A stretch of 64,000 nucleotides of DNA from FEN-299 sp963717945 (GTDB taxonomy: Bacteria; Acidobacteriota; Vicinamibacteria; Vicinamibacterales; Fen-181): positions 310,001-374,000 of the forward strand of contig CAVQXT010000007.1 of NCBI GenBank assembly GCA_963717945.1. Direction: 5' to 3'. Every line of letters begins with the position of its first letter. The stretch's first letter is position 1. The position numbers were made by a program, and so were the translations under genes. Shown one piece after another: positions 8,676 to 17,297 of this stretch. The notes under the pieces were generated by a model. It was not told where the DNA came from. It did not search any database and saw nothing but the letters and a program-made list of their open reading frames with translations.

Positions 8676-9011
8676 ATGTCGCGGCCCAGGCACGCTGCTC
8701 CGCTTCGCCTTCTTGCGCTGCTCGTCCTCCTCTGGGTCGGCTTCGACATCGGAGCGCACGGGCTTGTCGCGTCCGATTTTCCCCCGATTGCGGGCAACTC
8801 GTCGCAGCCATGTGTCGGTCAGGATGAGAGCGGCGACGCCGCCTGTGCCCCGACCGATCACTGCTTCTGCCACAGCCTCTCGACCGGCGCGATGATGCTC
8901 ATGCCGGCCGCGGGCCTGGTCCAGGTGGGCACGCCCGTGCTCGATCCGCCCCGGCAAGTGCCCCTCAGCCATCCGCAGCCGCTCGATCGCCCTCCCCAGG
9001 CCGTCGCCTAG
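8676..9011 (+). CDS. Small secreted Cys/His protein heading the metal-efflux operon
   Basis: A 111-residue protein with an N-terminal hydrophobic segment (LLALLVLLWVGF) after a basic start, so probably exported or membrane-anchored. Residues about 45-70 hold four Cys and a His (PCVG, AACAP, DHCFCHS), followed by a Met-containing stretch (GAMMLMPAA), a composition suited to binding soft or transition metals. I do not recognise a family. It stands directly before czcCBA-like genes and after the predicted promoter, so a periplasmic metal-binding accessory is likely. An in-frame GTG at 8661 lies inside the -10 and is an unlikely start. Confidence 0.65.
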   Translation: MSRPRHAAPLRLLALLVLLWVGFDIGAHGLVASDFPPIAGNSSQPCVGQDESGDAACAPTDHCFCHSLSTGAMMLMPAAGLVQVGTPVLDPPRQVPLSHPQPLDRPPQAVA

Positions 9012-9063
9012 CGCACTCCTCGGTTCCCAGAATATCGATCGCCCCCGGGACTGTCGGACTCTT

Positions 9064-10356
9064 ATGAGAAGTGTCTGCATCGCCGCTCTCGGCGTGGTGT
9101 TGGGTGGAGCGCTGTACGGCCAGGAAGCCGCTCTTCCGGCCAGGCTCACGCTCGAAGAAGCGCTCCGCATCGCGGAAGCGCGCAACCCGCAGGTCGTCTT
9201 TGCCCGGCAGGGCGTCGCCGGCTCGGAGGCTGACGTCGTGGCCGCCGGCAAGCGGCCGAACCCGTCCTTCGCGTTCAGCTCGGAGGGGATCCCCCTGTCG
9301 CAGGCGAACCGGCCCGCGTTCTTCGACAACCAGGAATTGACGGTCGACGTCCAGCAGGAATTCGAGCCTGGCGGACGCCGGCGACTCCGGACCGAGCAGG
9401 CGAGCTACGGCGTCGCCGCATCGCGGGCCACCGTCCAGGACACGGTCCGGCGGCTTCGCTTCGAGGTCTGCCGCGCCTACGTGCAGGTCGTCCTCGCCAA
9501 GGCCGACGACGAGGTGGCGCGCACGACGCTGGACGAGATCGACCACGTGCTGGCGATCGACCGCGCCCGCTTCGAGCAAGGGGAACTGTCGGGAGTCGAG
9601 CTGCGCCGCCTTCAGGTCGAGCGATTCCGATTCGCCGACGACGCCTTCGCCGCCGAGCTCGCTCTCCGGAATGCGCGCAGCGCGCTGCTCGCCGTCCTGA
9701 ACGTCAGGCCCCTGGACCAGCCGTTCGAGGCAGTGGACGACCTGCTCTCGACGTCGTTTGCCGCGACCAGGGCGGAGCCGCCCGAGAGCGCGGCCGCGGT
9801 GGTCGGGCTGGCGCTGGCCAGCCGGCCCGACCTGGATGTCGCCCGTCGAGAGCGCGACCGCGCCCAGGCCGGTATCCGCCTCCAGGAAGCTCTCCGCACC
9901 CCGTCGTTTTCCGTCGGGGCGGGCCTCAAACGCGATTTCGGTTCGAACGGGCTCGTCGTCACCTTCGGCGTGCCGCTGCCCCTGCTCGATCGCAACCAGG
10001 GCGGCATCGCACGGGCCGGCGCCGAGGAACGCCAGGCGGCCGCGCAACTTGCGGCGGCCGAAACCAGGGTGACGCTCGAGGTCCAGGAAGCCCTGAACGC
10101 GGTCGACGTGAGCCGGCGGCGGCTCGACTACGTCGAGGGCGAGTACCTCAAGAACGCCCGCGAAGCCCGCGACATCGTGCTCGCCTCGTACCGGAGCGGC
10201 GCGGCCACGCTCATCGACTACATGGACGCCCAGCGCGCGCTTCGGGAGGCCCTGCGCACCCAAAATCGCGCGCGGTTCGACTACCGGACCAGCCTGTTCC
10301 AGTACGAGGCGGCCGTCGGGACGCCCTCGGCGGTCGTGCGAAAGGAATTGCGATGA
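9064..10356 (+). CDS. TolC-family outer membrane efflux protein (CzcC-like)
   Basis: A 430-residue outer membrane factor with a short signal peptide (CIAALGVVLGGALYGQ). The TolC/OEP pattern appears twice: LTLEEALRIAEARNPQV near the N-terminus, and a second repeat with long amphipathic helices (ASRPDLDVARRERDRAQAG). It forms the outer membrane channel of a tripartite RND pump. Its stop overlaps the start of the adaptor gene (ATGA), so the two are co-translated. Length and context with a heavy-metal RND pump favour CzcC/CusC. Confidence 0.9.
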   Translation: MRSVCIAALGVVLGGALYGQEAALPARLTLEEALRIAEARNPQVVFARQGVAGSEADVVAAGKRPNPSFAFSSEGIPLSQANRPAFFDNQELTVDVQQEFEPGGRRRLRTEQASYGVAASRATVQDTVRRLRFEVCRAYVQVVLAKADDEVARTTLDEIDHVLAIDRARFEQGELSGVELRRLQVERFRFADDAFAAELALRNARSALLAVLNVRPLDQPFEAVDDLLSTSFAATRAEPPESAAAVVGLALASRPDLDVARRERDRAQAGIRLQEALRTPSFSVGAGLKRDFGSNGLVVTFGVPLPLLDRNQGGIARAGAEERQAAAQLAAAETRVTLEVQEALNAVDVSRRRLDYVEGEYLKNAREARDIVLASYRSGAATLIDYMDAQRALREALRTQNRARFDYRTSLFQYEAAVGTPSAVVRKELR

Positions 10357-11573
10357 AGAGCCATTGGATTGGACTGGCGCTCGTGGGCCTGGTCGCCTGC
10401 GGCGCGTGTAACGGCAGCGGCGCCGAGAGCCTGAAGTCGGAGGGGCCCGGCTCGAAGTCGCCCGCCACGCCCGAGGAGCGAAACACCGTTCGCGCCTCCG
10501 GCGAAGTGCAGAAGAAGTGGGGCATCGCGGTGGCCGCGGCCACTCGGGCGACCGCGTCGGGCCGGATCACCATCCCCGGCGTGCTCTCGCTCGATCCCCA
10601 GCGCACCGCGCAGATCTCCTCGCTCCTCGACGGCAAGGTCGTGTCGATCACCGCCCAGCTCGGGGACGAGGTCCGGCGGGACCAGGTCCTGGTCACGATA
10701 CACGCGCCGGCGATCGCCCAGGCGAAGACGCTCTACCTCCAGGCGGCCTCCCGGCTGGAGCTCGCGCGCCGGGAATTCGAACGGGCCGAGGTCCTCTTGA
10801 AGCAGGAGGCCATCGACCAGAGAGAGCATCTCCGCCGGCGGACGGAGTTCGAGAACGCCTCGAGCGAATTCGCGGTGGCGGAGTCGAATCTCCACTCCTA
10901 CGGGCTCGACCAGGCCGCCGTCGACCAGCTGCTCGCCCAGGCTCGCCGGCCGGACAGGAGCCCCGGGGCGATGGACGACCTCGCGGAGCCCTACCTCAGG
11001 CTGACCGCGCCGATCGCCGGCCACGTCGTGGAGCGCGACGTGGTGACGGGCCAGCACGTCGAGCCGCAGAAGATGCTCTTCACCCTGTCCGATCTCTCCA
11101 CGCTCTGCGCGTTCCTGGACGCCCGTGAGGCGGACCTGCCCCACGTGGCCCAGGGCCAGGAGGTCCGCATCACGACGAGCATCTACCCGGACCGGGCCTG
11201 GCAGGGGCGCGTGGATCACGTCGGTGACGTCGTGGACGAGAAGACGCGCACGGTCAAGGTGCGGGTCCTCGTTCGCAACGACGGCCGGCTGCTCAAGCCC
11301 AACATGTACATCCAGGGCGAACTGCCCGACGCAGTCGGCACTCGGGACGTCCTCACGGTGCCCCAGGAGGCCGTCCAGACGATCGGCGGCGAGCCGGTCG
11401 TGTTCGTTCGCGAGGGCGCGGACAGGTTCGTGGCGCGCCCGGTGGAACTTGGCGACCGCGTGGGCGTCCGCCGCGCGGTCCTTCGGGGCCTGACGGGGTC
11501 CGAGCAGGTGGTCGTCGCCGGCGCGTTCAACCTGAAGGCGGAACTCCTGAAATCGACGCTGGCCGGCGAGTAG
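10353..11573 (+). CDS. RND periplasmic adaptor lipoprotein (CzcB/CusB-like)
   Basis: A 406-residue membrane fusion protein. The N-terminus has a lipobox-like VACGAC after a hydrophobic stretch, so it is probably lipid-anchored. A lipoyl/barrel-sandwich half-motif (LDGKVVSITAQLGDEV), a central helical hairpin (about residues 125-165), and the second lipoyl half (LTAPIAGHVVERDVVTGQHV) follow in the family order. It links the inner membrane pump to the TolC-like channel and may hand metal to the pump. The start lies inside the upstream stop. Confidence 0.92.
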   Translation: MKSHWIGLALVGLVACGACNGSGAESLKSEGPGSKSPATPEERNTVRASGEVQKKWGIAVAAATRATASGRITIPGVLSLDPQRTAQISSLLDGKVVSITAQLGDEVRRDQVLVTIHAPAIAQAKTLYLQAASRLELARREFERAEVLLKQEAIDQREHLRRRTEFENASSEFAVAESNLHSYGLDQAAVDQLLAQARRPDRSPGAMDDLAEPYLRLTAPIAGHVVERDVVTGQHVEPQKMLFTLSDLSTLCAFLDAREADLPHVAQGQEVRITTSIYPDRAWQGRVDHVGDVVDEKTRTVKVRVLVRNDGRLLKPNMYIQGELPDAVGTRDVLTVPQEAVQTIGGEPVVFVREGADRFVARPVELGDRVGVRRAVLRGLTGSEQVVVAGAFNLKAELLKSTLAGE

Positions 11574-11670
11574 TGCTTCGACTCGCGAATACGGCCGCAG
11601 ATGATTCATGGACGGGCGGCCGGGTCGGCTCGCTCAGCACAGGCCGCAGTCTGACGAAGGGCACCTGGAC

Positions 11671-14600
11671 ATGCTTGAACGGTTGATGGCACTCTCCCTC
11701 CGGAATCGCCTGGTCGTTGGCCTGGCGGTGCTGGCGATTCTGGGCCTCGGCGCCTACGCGGTCCGCACGATCCCGATTGACGCCTTTCCGGACGTCACCA
11801 ACATCCAGGTCGAAGTGGTCAGCACGGCGGCGGGGATGTCACCGCTCGAGATCGAGCAGTTCGTGACGTACCCGCTCGAGAACGCGATGCGCGGCCTGCC
11901 CGGACTGGTCATGATGCGGTCGGTGACGAAGTACGGCCTGTCGGTCGTGACACTCGTGTTTCGCGACGACGTGGATGTCTACTTCGCGAGGCAGCAGGTT
12001 CACGAGCGGGTGTCCGAGATCGAGCGGAGCCTGCCCGAGGGCGTGGATACCGAGATGGGCCCCATCGCGACGGCGATGGGGGAGATCTACCAGTACACGC
12101 TCCAGAGCGAAGGCCAGAACCCGGCCGGCCTCGACGTCGCCGAGCTCACCAAGCGCCGGACGATCCAGGATTGGATGGTGACGCCGCTGCTCAAGGGCGT
12201 GACCGGCGTCACCGAGATCAACTCGTTCGGGGGGTATCTCCAGCAATACCAGGTCCTGGTGGACCCGGACAAGCTGCTGAAGTACGACCTCTCGGTCGAC
12301 GCGGTGGCCGAGGCGGTTCGCAATAACAACTCGAACGTCGGCGGCAACGTCGCCTCCTTCGCGTCCGAGCAGCACATCATCCGCGGCGTGGGCTTGATCC
12401 GGTCGGAGGACGACATCCGCAAGATCGTCCTCAAGGCCGAGCGGGGCACGCCGGTCACGATTCGCGACGTGGGAGAGGTCCGCATCGATCACGCGATCCG
12501 GCAAGGCGCCTCCCAGATGAACGGCCAGCAGGAGGTGGTCGGCGGCATCGTGATGATGCTGCGCGGCGAGAACAGCCGCAACGTGGTCGCGAACATCGAC
12601 GCCAAGGTCCGCGAGATCAACGCGAACCACGTGCTGCCGGACGGTCTTCGGATTGTCCCGTTCTACGAACGCTCGTCGATCGTCAACGAGAGCACCAGGA
12701 CGGTCCTGAAGGCCCTCGCCGAGGGCTCCGTCCTGGTCCTGGTGGTGCTCGCCGTCTTCCTCTGGAGCGTCCGCGGGGCGCTGGTCGTCATCTTCGCGCT
12801 GCCCCTCTCGGCCCTCCTGACGTTCATCACGATGCGGTACACGGGGCTGAACGCGAACCTGATGTCGCTCGGCGGCCTGGCGATCTCGATCGGGATGGTC
12901 ATCGACGCCACGATCATCCAGGTGGAGAACGTCCAGCGCCACCTGGCGATGGACCCGGAAAGCCGGAGCACGCTCCAGACGGTCCTGCGGGCCGCGGTCG
13001 AGGTGCGAAAGCCCAGCATCTTCGGCGAGCTGATTATCGCCTTGACCTTCATCCCGATCGCCACCATGCAGGGCATGGAAGGCAAGATGTTCTCGCCGCT
13101 CGCGTATACGGTCGCGCTCGCGCTCCTGTCCTCGCTCTTGCTGTCGATCTTCGTCATCCCGACGGTCTGCCTCGTCGCGCTGAAGCCGGTCCACAAGGAG
13201 AGCCCGGTCTTCACGCTCGCCAAGCGGCTGTACATGCCGCTGCTCGCGTTTGCCCTGCGCCGGCGCCTCGTGGTGCTGTCGGGGGCCGGGATCGCCCTCG
13301 CCGTCGCCGTGCTGCTCATCCCCCGCCTCGGGACCGAGTTCGTCCCCGTGATGGACGAAGGGGCGTTCGACATGGACGTCCAGTTGATCCCCGGCGTCTC
13401 GCTCGAGCAGGCGATGAAGACGGTCGGTGACGTGGAAGAGCGGCTGAAGCGGTTCCCGGAACTGGAAACGGTGGTCTCGAGGACCGGTCAGACGGGCGTG
13501 GCCATCGAGGCCCGCGGCGTGGACAAGACGGGGTTCGTCGGCGCGCTCAAGCCGCGGGACCAGTGGACGTCCGCCCACTCCCGCGAGGAATTGATCGAGA
13601 AGATGCGCGATTCGCTGGCCGACATTCCCGGCATGGCCTTCACCTTCAGCCAGCCGATTCAGTGTCGCATCGACGAACTGGTGGCCGGGACGCGCGCGCA
13701 GGTGATTCTCAAGCTCTTCGGCGACGATACCACCATCCTGCGGCGGAAGGCGTCCGAAATGGCGGCGATCCTCGGGACCATCCGAGGGGGAGCCGACCTG
13801 GTCGTCGAACGTCTGGCCGGACAGCCGTATCTGACCGTGACCGTCGACCGCGACAAGGTGGCCCGCTACGGCGTGAACACGGGCGACGTGCTGAGGGTCA
13901 TCGAGCTGGCCATCGGCGGCAAGCCCTTGTCGCGCCTGTATCAGCAGAACCGGGCGTTCGACATCGCCCTGCGGTTCCCCGAGGAACGCCGGGAGTCGGT
14001 CGAGGCGCTCGGCGGCCTTCTAATCGATGTGCCCGGCGGCTACCGGGTGCCGCTCAATCAGCTCGCCGATCTCCAGTCGGTCGAGGGACCGACGCAAATC
14101 AGCCGTGAGAACGGCCAGCGACGGATCGGCATCGAAATGAACGTCGTCGGCCGGGACATCGGGACCTTCGTGAAGGAAGCGCAGCAGAAGATCGCCCGAA
14201 ACGTCGAGCTGCCGCCGGGCTATTACCTGAACTGGGGCGGCCAGTTCGAGAACCAGCAGCAGGCGATGCAAAGGCTGGCGCTCATCACGCCGGTGGTCGT
14301 GGCGTTGATCTTCCTGCTGCTGCTCTTCACCTTCGACTCCGTCTGGCTCGCGGGGCTCGTCCTGGTCAACCTGCCCTTCGCGATGGTGGGCGGCGTGTTC
14401 GCGCTGTTCCTCTCCGGGCTCTACCTCTCGGTCCCCGCGTCGGTCGGCTTCATCGTGCTCTTTGGCGTGGCCGTTCTGAACGGCGTCGTGCTCATCTCGT
14501 ACATCTCCGACCTTCGCGACGGCGGCGCGAGCGTGGTGGACGCGGTACGGAACGGCTGCGAGGCCCGGCTTCGCCCGGTGCTGATGACCGCGAGCATCTC

Positions 14601-14772
14601 CATCCTCAGCCTGATCCCGATGGTCTTCGCGACCGGGCCGGGGTCCGAAGTCCAGCGCCCACTGGCTGTCGTCGTCATCGGCGGGCTCGTCACCTCGACC
14701 CTGCTCACCCTGCTGGTGTTGCCGACGCTCTATCAGTGGTGTGCGCCGGAGCGGAAGGAGGTCGAACGCTAG
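11671..14772 (+). CDS. Heavy-metal efflux RND transporter (CzcA/CusA family)
   Basis: A 1033-residue inner membrane proton-driven pump. The start chosen gives MLERLMALSLRNR, the usual RND N-terminus, with AAGG-like bases before it; an upstream in-frame ATG at 11608 would add a non-conserved tail. Family marks are PDVTNIQVEV near residue 45, the transmembrane-4 motif MVIDATIIQVENVQRH with its proton-relay Asp and Glu, PIQCRIDELVAGTRAQV and LFGDD in the periplasmic part, and twelve hydrophobic segments in the usual 1+5+1+5 pattern. The metal (Zn/Co/Cd or Cu/Ag) cannot be assigned safely from the motifs. Confidence 0.95.
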   Translation: MLERLMALSLRNRLVVGLAVLAILGLGAYAVRTIPIDAFPDVTNIQVEVVSTAAGMSPLEIEQFVTYPLENAMRGLPGLVMMRSVTKYGLSVVTLVFRDDVDVYFARQQVHERVSEIERSLPEGVDTEMGPIATAMGEIYQYTLQSEGQNPAGLDVAELTKRRTIQDWMVTPLLKGVTGVTEINSFGGYLQQYQVLVDPDKLLKYDLSVDAVAEAVRNNNSNVGGNVASFASEQHIIRGVGLIRSEDDIRKIVLKAERGTPVTIRDVGEVRIDHAIRQGASQMNGQQEVVGGIVMMLRGENSRNVVANIDAKVREINANHVLPDGLRIVPFYERSSIVNESTRTVLKALAEGSVLVLVVLAVFLWSVRGALVVIFALPLSALLTFITMRYTGLNANLMSLGGLAISIGMVIDATIIQVENVQRHLAMDPESRSTLQTVLRAAVEVRKPSIFGELIIALTFIPIATMQGMEGKMFSPLAYTVALALLSSLLLSIFVIPTVCLVALKPVHKESPVFTLAKRLYMPLLAFALRRRLVVLSGAGIALAVAVLLIPRLGTEFVPVMDEGAFDMDVQLIPGVSLEQAMKTVGDVEERLKRFPELETVVSRTGQTGVAIEARGVDKTGFVGALKPRDQWTSAHSREELIEKMRDSLADIPGMAFTFSQPIQCRIDELVAGTRAQVILKLFGDDTTILRRKASEMAAILGTIRGGADLVVERLAGQPYLTVTVDRDKVARYGVNTGDVLRVIELAIGGKPLSRLYQQNRAFDIALRFPEERRESVEALGGLLIDVPGGYRVPLNQLADLQSVEGPTQISRENGQRRIGIEMNVVGRDIGTFVKEAQQKIARNVELPPGYYLNWGGQFENQQQAMQRLALITPVVVALIFLLLLFTFDSVWLAGLVLVNLPFAMVGGVFALFLSGLYLSVPASVGFIVLFGVAVLNGVVLISYISDLRDGGASVVDAVRNGCEARLRPVLMTASISILSLIPMVFATGPGSEVQRPLAVVVIGGLVTSTLLTLLVLPTLYQWCAPERKEVER

Positions 14773-14842
14773 CAGGGGAGCGGATGGGATGGCCCGCGCG
14801 GTCGGAACGGGCGCGCAAGCGTCGTCGGCTATAATCGACGTG

Positions 14843-15844
14843 ATGTTTCATCCTGCTCTTCGGGTGTGCATCGGCGTGTCAACCGCGGTCATCGTAGCCG
14901 GGCTGGCCGCCGCCCCGGCCGTGGTCGAGTGCGCCAGGCTCGCCGGATCGCCGCCGGCCATTCCCCCGCAGTCGGTCTCTTCGATTCAGGCCGCCATCGA
15001 CGGCACGCTGCCCGTGGTCGCGGAGTACCGATACCGGATCATCGGCAAGGTCCGGCTGCTGCTCTTCTGGGTCTCCAAGGACGGCGTCGGCGGGGCACGC
15101 ATCAGGGTGCGCCGCGGCGAAGGCGACACGTCCGGCCTCGACCTGCTGATCGGATCGGACCCGAAGCGCGCTCCGCGCGGCATCAATCGCTGGGGCTACA
15201 TCCTGGAGGAAACCCGCGGCGAGGCGACGAATGTCGTCGGCCTCATGAAGAAGAGCGACGAGGACACGCTCGACCAGGCGACGTCCAACATCGCGCGCGA
15301 GGCGAAGGGCGGCGTCGTCTTCAAGATGATCCAGGCCACGGTGACGCCGGCCGAGTCGGTCGCCCGGGTGACGACGGCCGCGGTGCCCCGTGACTATTCG
15401 TATCGCGAGATGGGTCCGCTGGTGGAGGCGCTCGCGGCGGACACGTCGCCGCCCAGGACCCGCACGCTCGCGGCGGCGCCCGGGGGGCGCCCCGGCCTGC
15501 TGTCCTCGATTGCCGAATTGATTCGCGACGCGTCGGACGCCGTCCGGCGCACGGGGCGTCCGCCGGGCAGGAAGAGCCTGCCCTACGTCTATTACTCGAA
15601 GCAGTACGATGTGGCGCGCGTCTCGACTTCGATCGAGACACGGGAGACCTACGGCGGGGTGACCTACCCCAGGCTGCTGCGCTCCAACTTCGAAGTCCGG
15701 GCGCGCGGCGAGTCGTGGACCGAGCGGTTCACCATCGTGTCGGGACTCGAAGGGCCGCTGGCCGGCGTGCCGGTGTTCGTGCACTACCAGCCGCGCTGGT
15801 GGTTCGCTGTCGAGATGGTGCTGGACGACAAGGAGCGGTTCTAA
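14843..15844 (+). CDS. Secreted hypothetical protein
   Basis: A 333-residue protein with a signal-peptide-like N-terminus (VCIGVSTAVIVAGLAAAPAVV). It has no recognised domain. The body looks like a beta-rich secreted protein (EYRYRIIGKVRLLLFWVSKDGVGGARI), and the C-terminus contains RWWFAVEMVL. TATAAT lies at 14830-14835, only 7 bases before the ATG, so the message may be nearly leaderless. A longer start at 14741 would overlap the pump gene and run through the promoter, so the shorter start is preferred. Related acidobacterial hypothetical proteins often carry this kind of RIIGKVRLLLFW segment, but I cannot name a function. Confidence 0.75.
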   Translation: MFHPALRVCIGVSTAVIVAGLAAAPAVVECARLAGSPPAIPPQSVSSIQAAIDGTLPVVAEYRYRIIGKVRLLLFWVSKDGVGGARIRVRRGEGDTSGLDLLIGSDPKRAPRGINRWGYILEETRGEATNVVGLMKKSDEDTLDQATSNIAREAKGGVVFKMIQATVTPAESVARVTTAAVPRDYSYREMGPLVEALAADTSPPRTRTLAAAPGGRPGLLSSIAELIRDASDAVRRTGRPPGRKSLPYVYYSKQYDVARVSTSIETRETYGGVTYPRLLRSNFEVRARGESWTERFTIVSGLEGPLAGVPVFVHYQPRWWFAVEMVLDDKERF

Positions 15845-15873
15845 GGCCAACAGGCCCAAGGCCGAAGCCAAGA

Positions 15874-15908
15874 GGCTCACGGCTCAAGGCTCAGGGCTCA
15901 GGGCTCAA
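15874..15908. repeat. GGCTCA-heptamer repeat tract, locus 1
   Basis: Five tandem heptamers of the form GGCTCA plus one base lie between two convergent genes, followed by a related GCCGAGAG/GCCGAAAG run to 15960. Same family as the tracts near 26.4, 27.4, 38.2 and 57.2 kb. Confidence 0.85.
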
Positions 15909-15961
15909 GACTCGCCTGGCGCACACTGGCCGAAAGCCGAGAGTCGAGAGCCGAAAGCCGT

Positions 15962-16531
15962 TCAACGCCGCGATGCGGCGTCGAGCGCCGCCATGAACCG
16001 CCGCTTGATGAGGACGCAGTCGAGCGGCGGCTTCGCGATGGGCGCCGATTCCTCCACCTTCACGACGATCACCCACGGGCCGGGCGTCGATCGGATTGTC
16101 GCCAGGGCCTGCCGCAGCGACTCGTCGTCTCGCACGGTGGACGCGCGTGTGATTCCCATCGATCGGGCGGCCGCCTCGAGGTCCGCGCCGCGCGAGGTCG
16201 GGGTCGGCTGACCGCCCGTCGTTCCGTACACGCCATTGTCGAGCACGACGACGGTCAGGTTCGGCGGCGCGCAATCGCCGATCGTCGCCAGGCTCCCCAG
16301 GTTCATCAGCAGCGACCCGTCGCCGTCCAGCGCCACCACCGTCCGGTCCGGCCGCGCCAGCGCCAGTCCCAGCGCGATGGAACTGGTGAGCCCCATGCTG
16401 CCCCAGGTGTAGAAGTTCAGGTCGCGGTCGCCGGCCGCGAACAGGTCGTACGCCGGGTGCCCGAGGCTTGCGACAACCGGTTCGTCGGTCAACCACTGCC
16501 GCACGAGCGTGATGGCCTCGAAGCGCGTCAT
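15962..16531 (-). CDS. ThDP-dependent decarboxylase, ComE-like (C-terminal half-subunit)
   Basis: A 189-residue protein with the thiamine-diphosphate binding fold: WGSMGLTSSIALG, then GDGSLLMNLGSL and the Asn-containing VVVLDNGVYG, the Mg/ThDP motif in its normal spacing. It matches the beta subunit of sulfopyruvate decarboxylase (ComE) or the C-terminal half of phosphonopyruvate decarboxylase. The start at 16531 overlaps the stop of the alpha subunit by 4 bases. The 2-oxo-acid substrate cannot be fixed; no other coenzyme M or phosphonate biosynthesis gene is nearby. Confidence 0.85.
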   Translation of the reverse strand: MTRFEAITLVRQWLTDEPVVASLGHPAYDLFAAGDRDLNFYTWGSMGLTSSIALGLALARPDRTVVALDGDGSLLMNLGSLATIGDCAPPNLTVVVLDNGVYGTTGGQPTPTSRGADLEAAARSMGITRASTVRDDESLRQALATIRSTPGPWVIVVKVEESAPIAKPPLDCVLIKRRFMAALDAASRR

Positions 16532-17100
16532 GCGAGACCTCCCCGGACCGGCACCGTCAGGCGGCGCGGCAGCAGGCAGGCGGCGACCGTTCGCGTCCCG
16601 AACGCGAGGTTGGCGAGCGCGAGCACCTTGCCCTCGGCCTCCTCGTCGCGTTCCACACTCAGGTGCTGGATGCCGAAGGCGTCGAGCACCGGCGCGACCG
16701 CCCGCCCCATCGGGACCTGCGCCGAGTTCCACTCGCCCGGATCCCCGCGCATGCTCACGACGAGCATCACGGGCAGCTGGTAGGGGATGAGCAGCGAGCC
16801 GAGCGCGTTCAGCGTGTTGCCGACGCCGCTCGACTGCATGAGCACCGCCGGCCTGGCGCCCCCCAGGCAGAGGCCGGCCGCGATGCCGAGCGCCTCCTCC
16901 TCGCGCATGGCGAGCAGCGTCCGGACCTCGCCGTGGTCGCGGCGCAGGGCGGCCAGGATGTGCGACAGGGGGTTGTCGGGCACGTAGACGATGTCACGGC
17001 AGCCGGCGGCCCACAGGCCGGCGGCCACGCCGGTCGCCCAAGGCGGAATGACGGCATCGGCCGGGGTGTCAGCCGCAGTTTCGGAAAGTGGGTCGGTCAT
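16528..17100 (-). CDS. ThDP-dependent decarboxylase, ComD-like (N-terminal half-subunit)
   Basis: A 190-residue protein corresponding to the pyrimidine-binding half of ThDP enzymes. The catalytic Glu is expected in REEEALGIAAGLCLGG, and QSSGVGNTLNALGSL matches the family. Together with the downstream gene it forms a split decarboxylase like sulfopyruvate decarboxylase ComDE. The ATG at 17100 is preferred; an upstream in-frame Met at 17187 would add 29 residues with no family similarity. It is divergent from the amidohydrolase at 17298. Confidence 0.85.
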   Translation of the reverse strand: MTDPLSETAADTPADAVIPPWATGVAAGLWAAGCRDIVYVPDNPLSHILAALRRDHGEVRTLLAMREEEALGIAAGLCLGGARPAVLMQSSGVGNTLNALGSLLIPYQLPVMLVVSMRGDPGEWNSAQVPMGRAVAPVLDAFGIQHLSVERDEEAEGKVLALANLAFGTRTVAACLLPRRLTVPVRGGLA

Positions 17101-17297
17101 CGGAGCACGCCTTTCCCAAGCGGGGCCACAGGGTATCACGGACGCCGGCTCGCGGCTCACGACTTGCGGCGGCGACACGCGCGTCACGCCGCACAGGCAC
17201 GGCGGGCCTCGGCGAGCCAGGAGGCTCGCCCCACACCTGGAACGGCCGCAAGTCGCCAGCCACGAGTCGCGAGCCTAGGTGGGGTTTGGAGTAGCAT

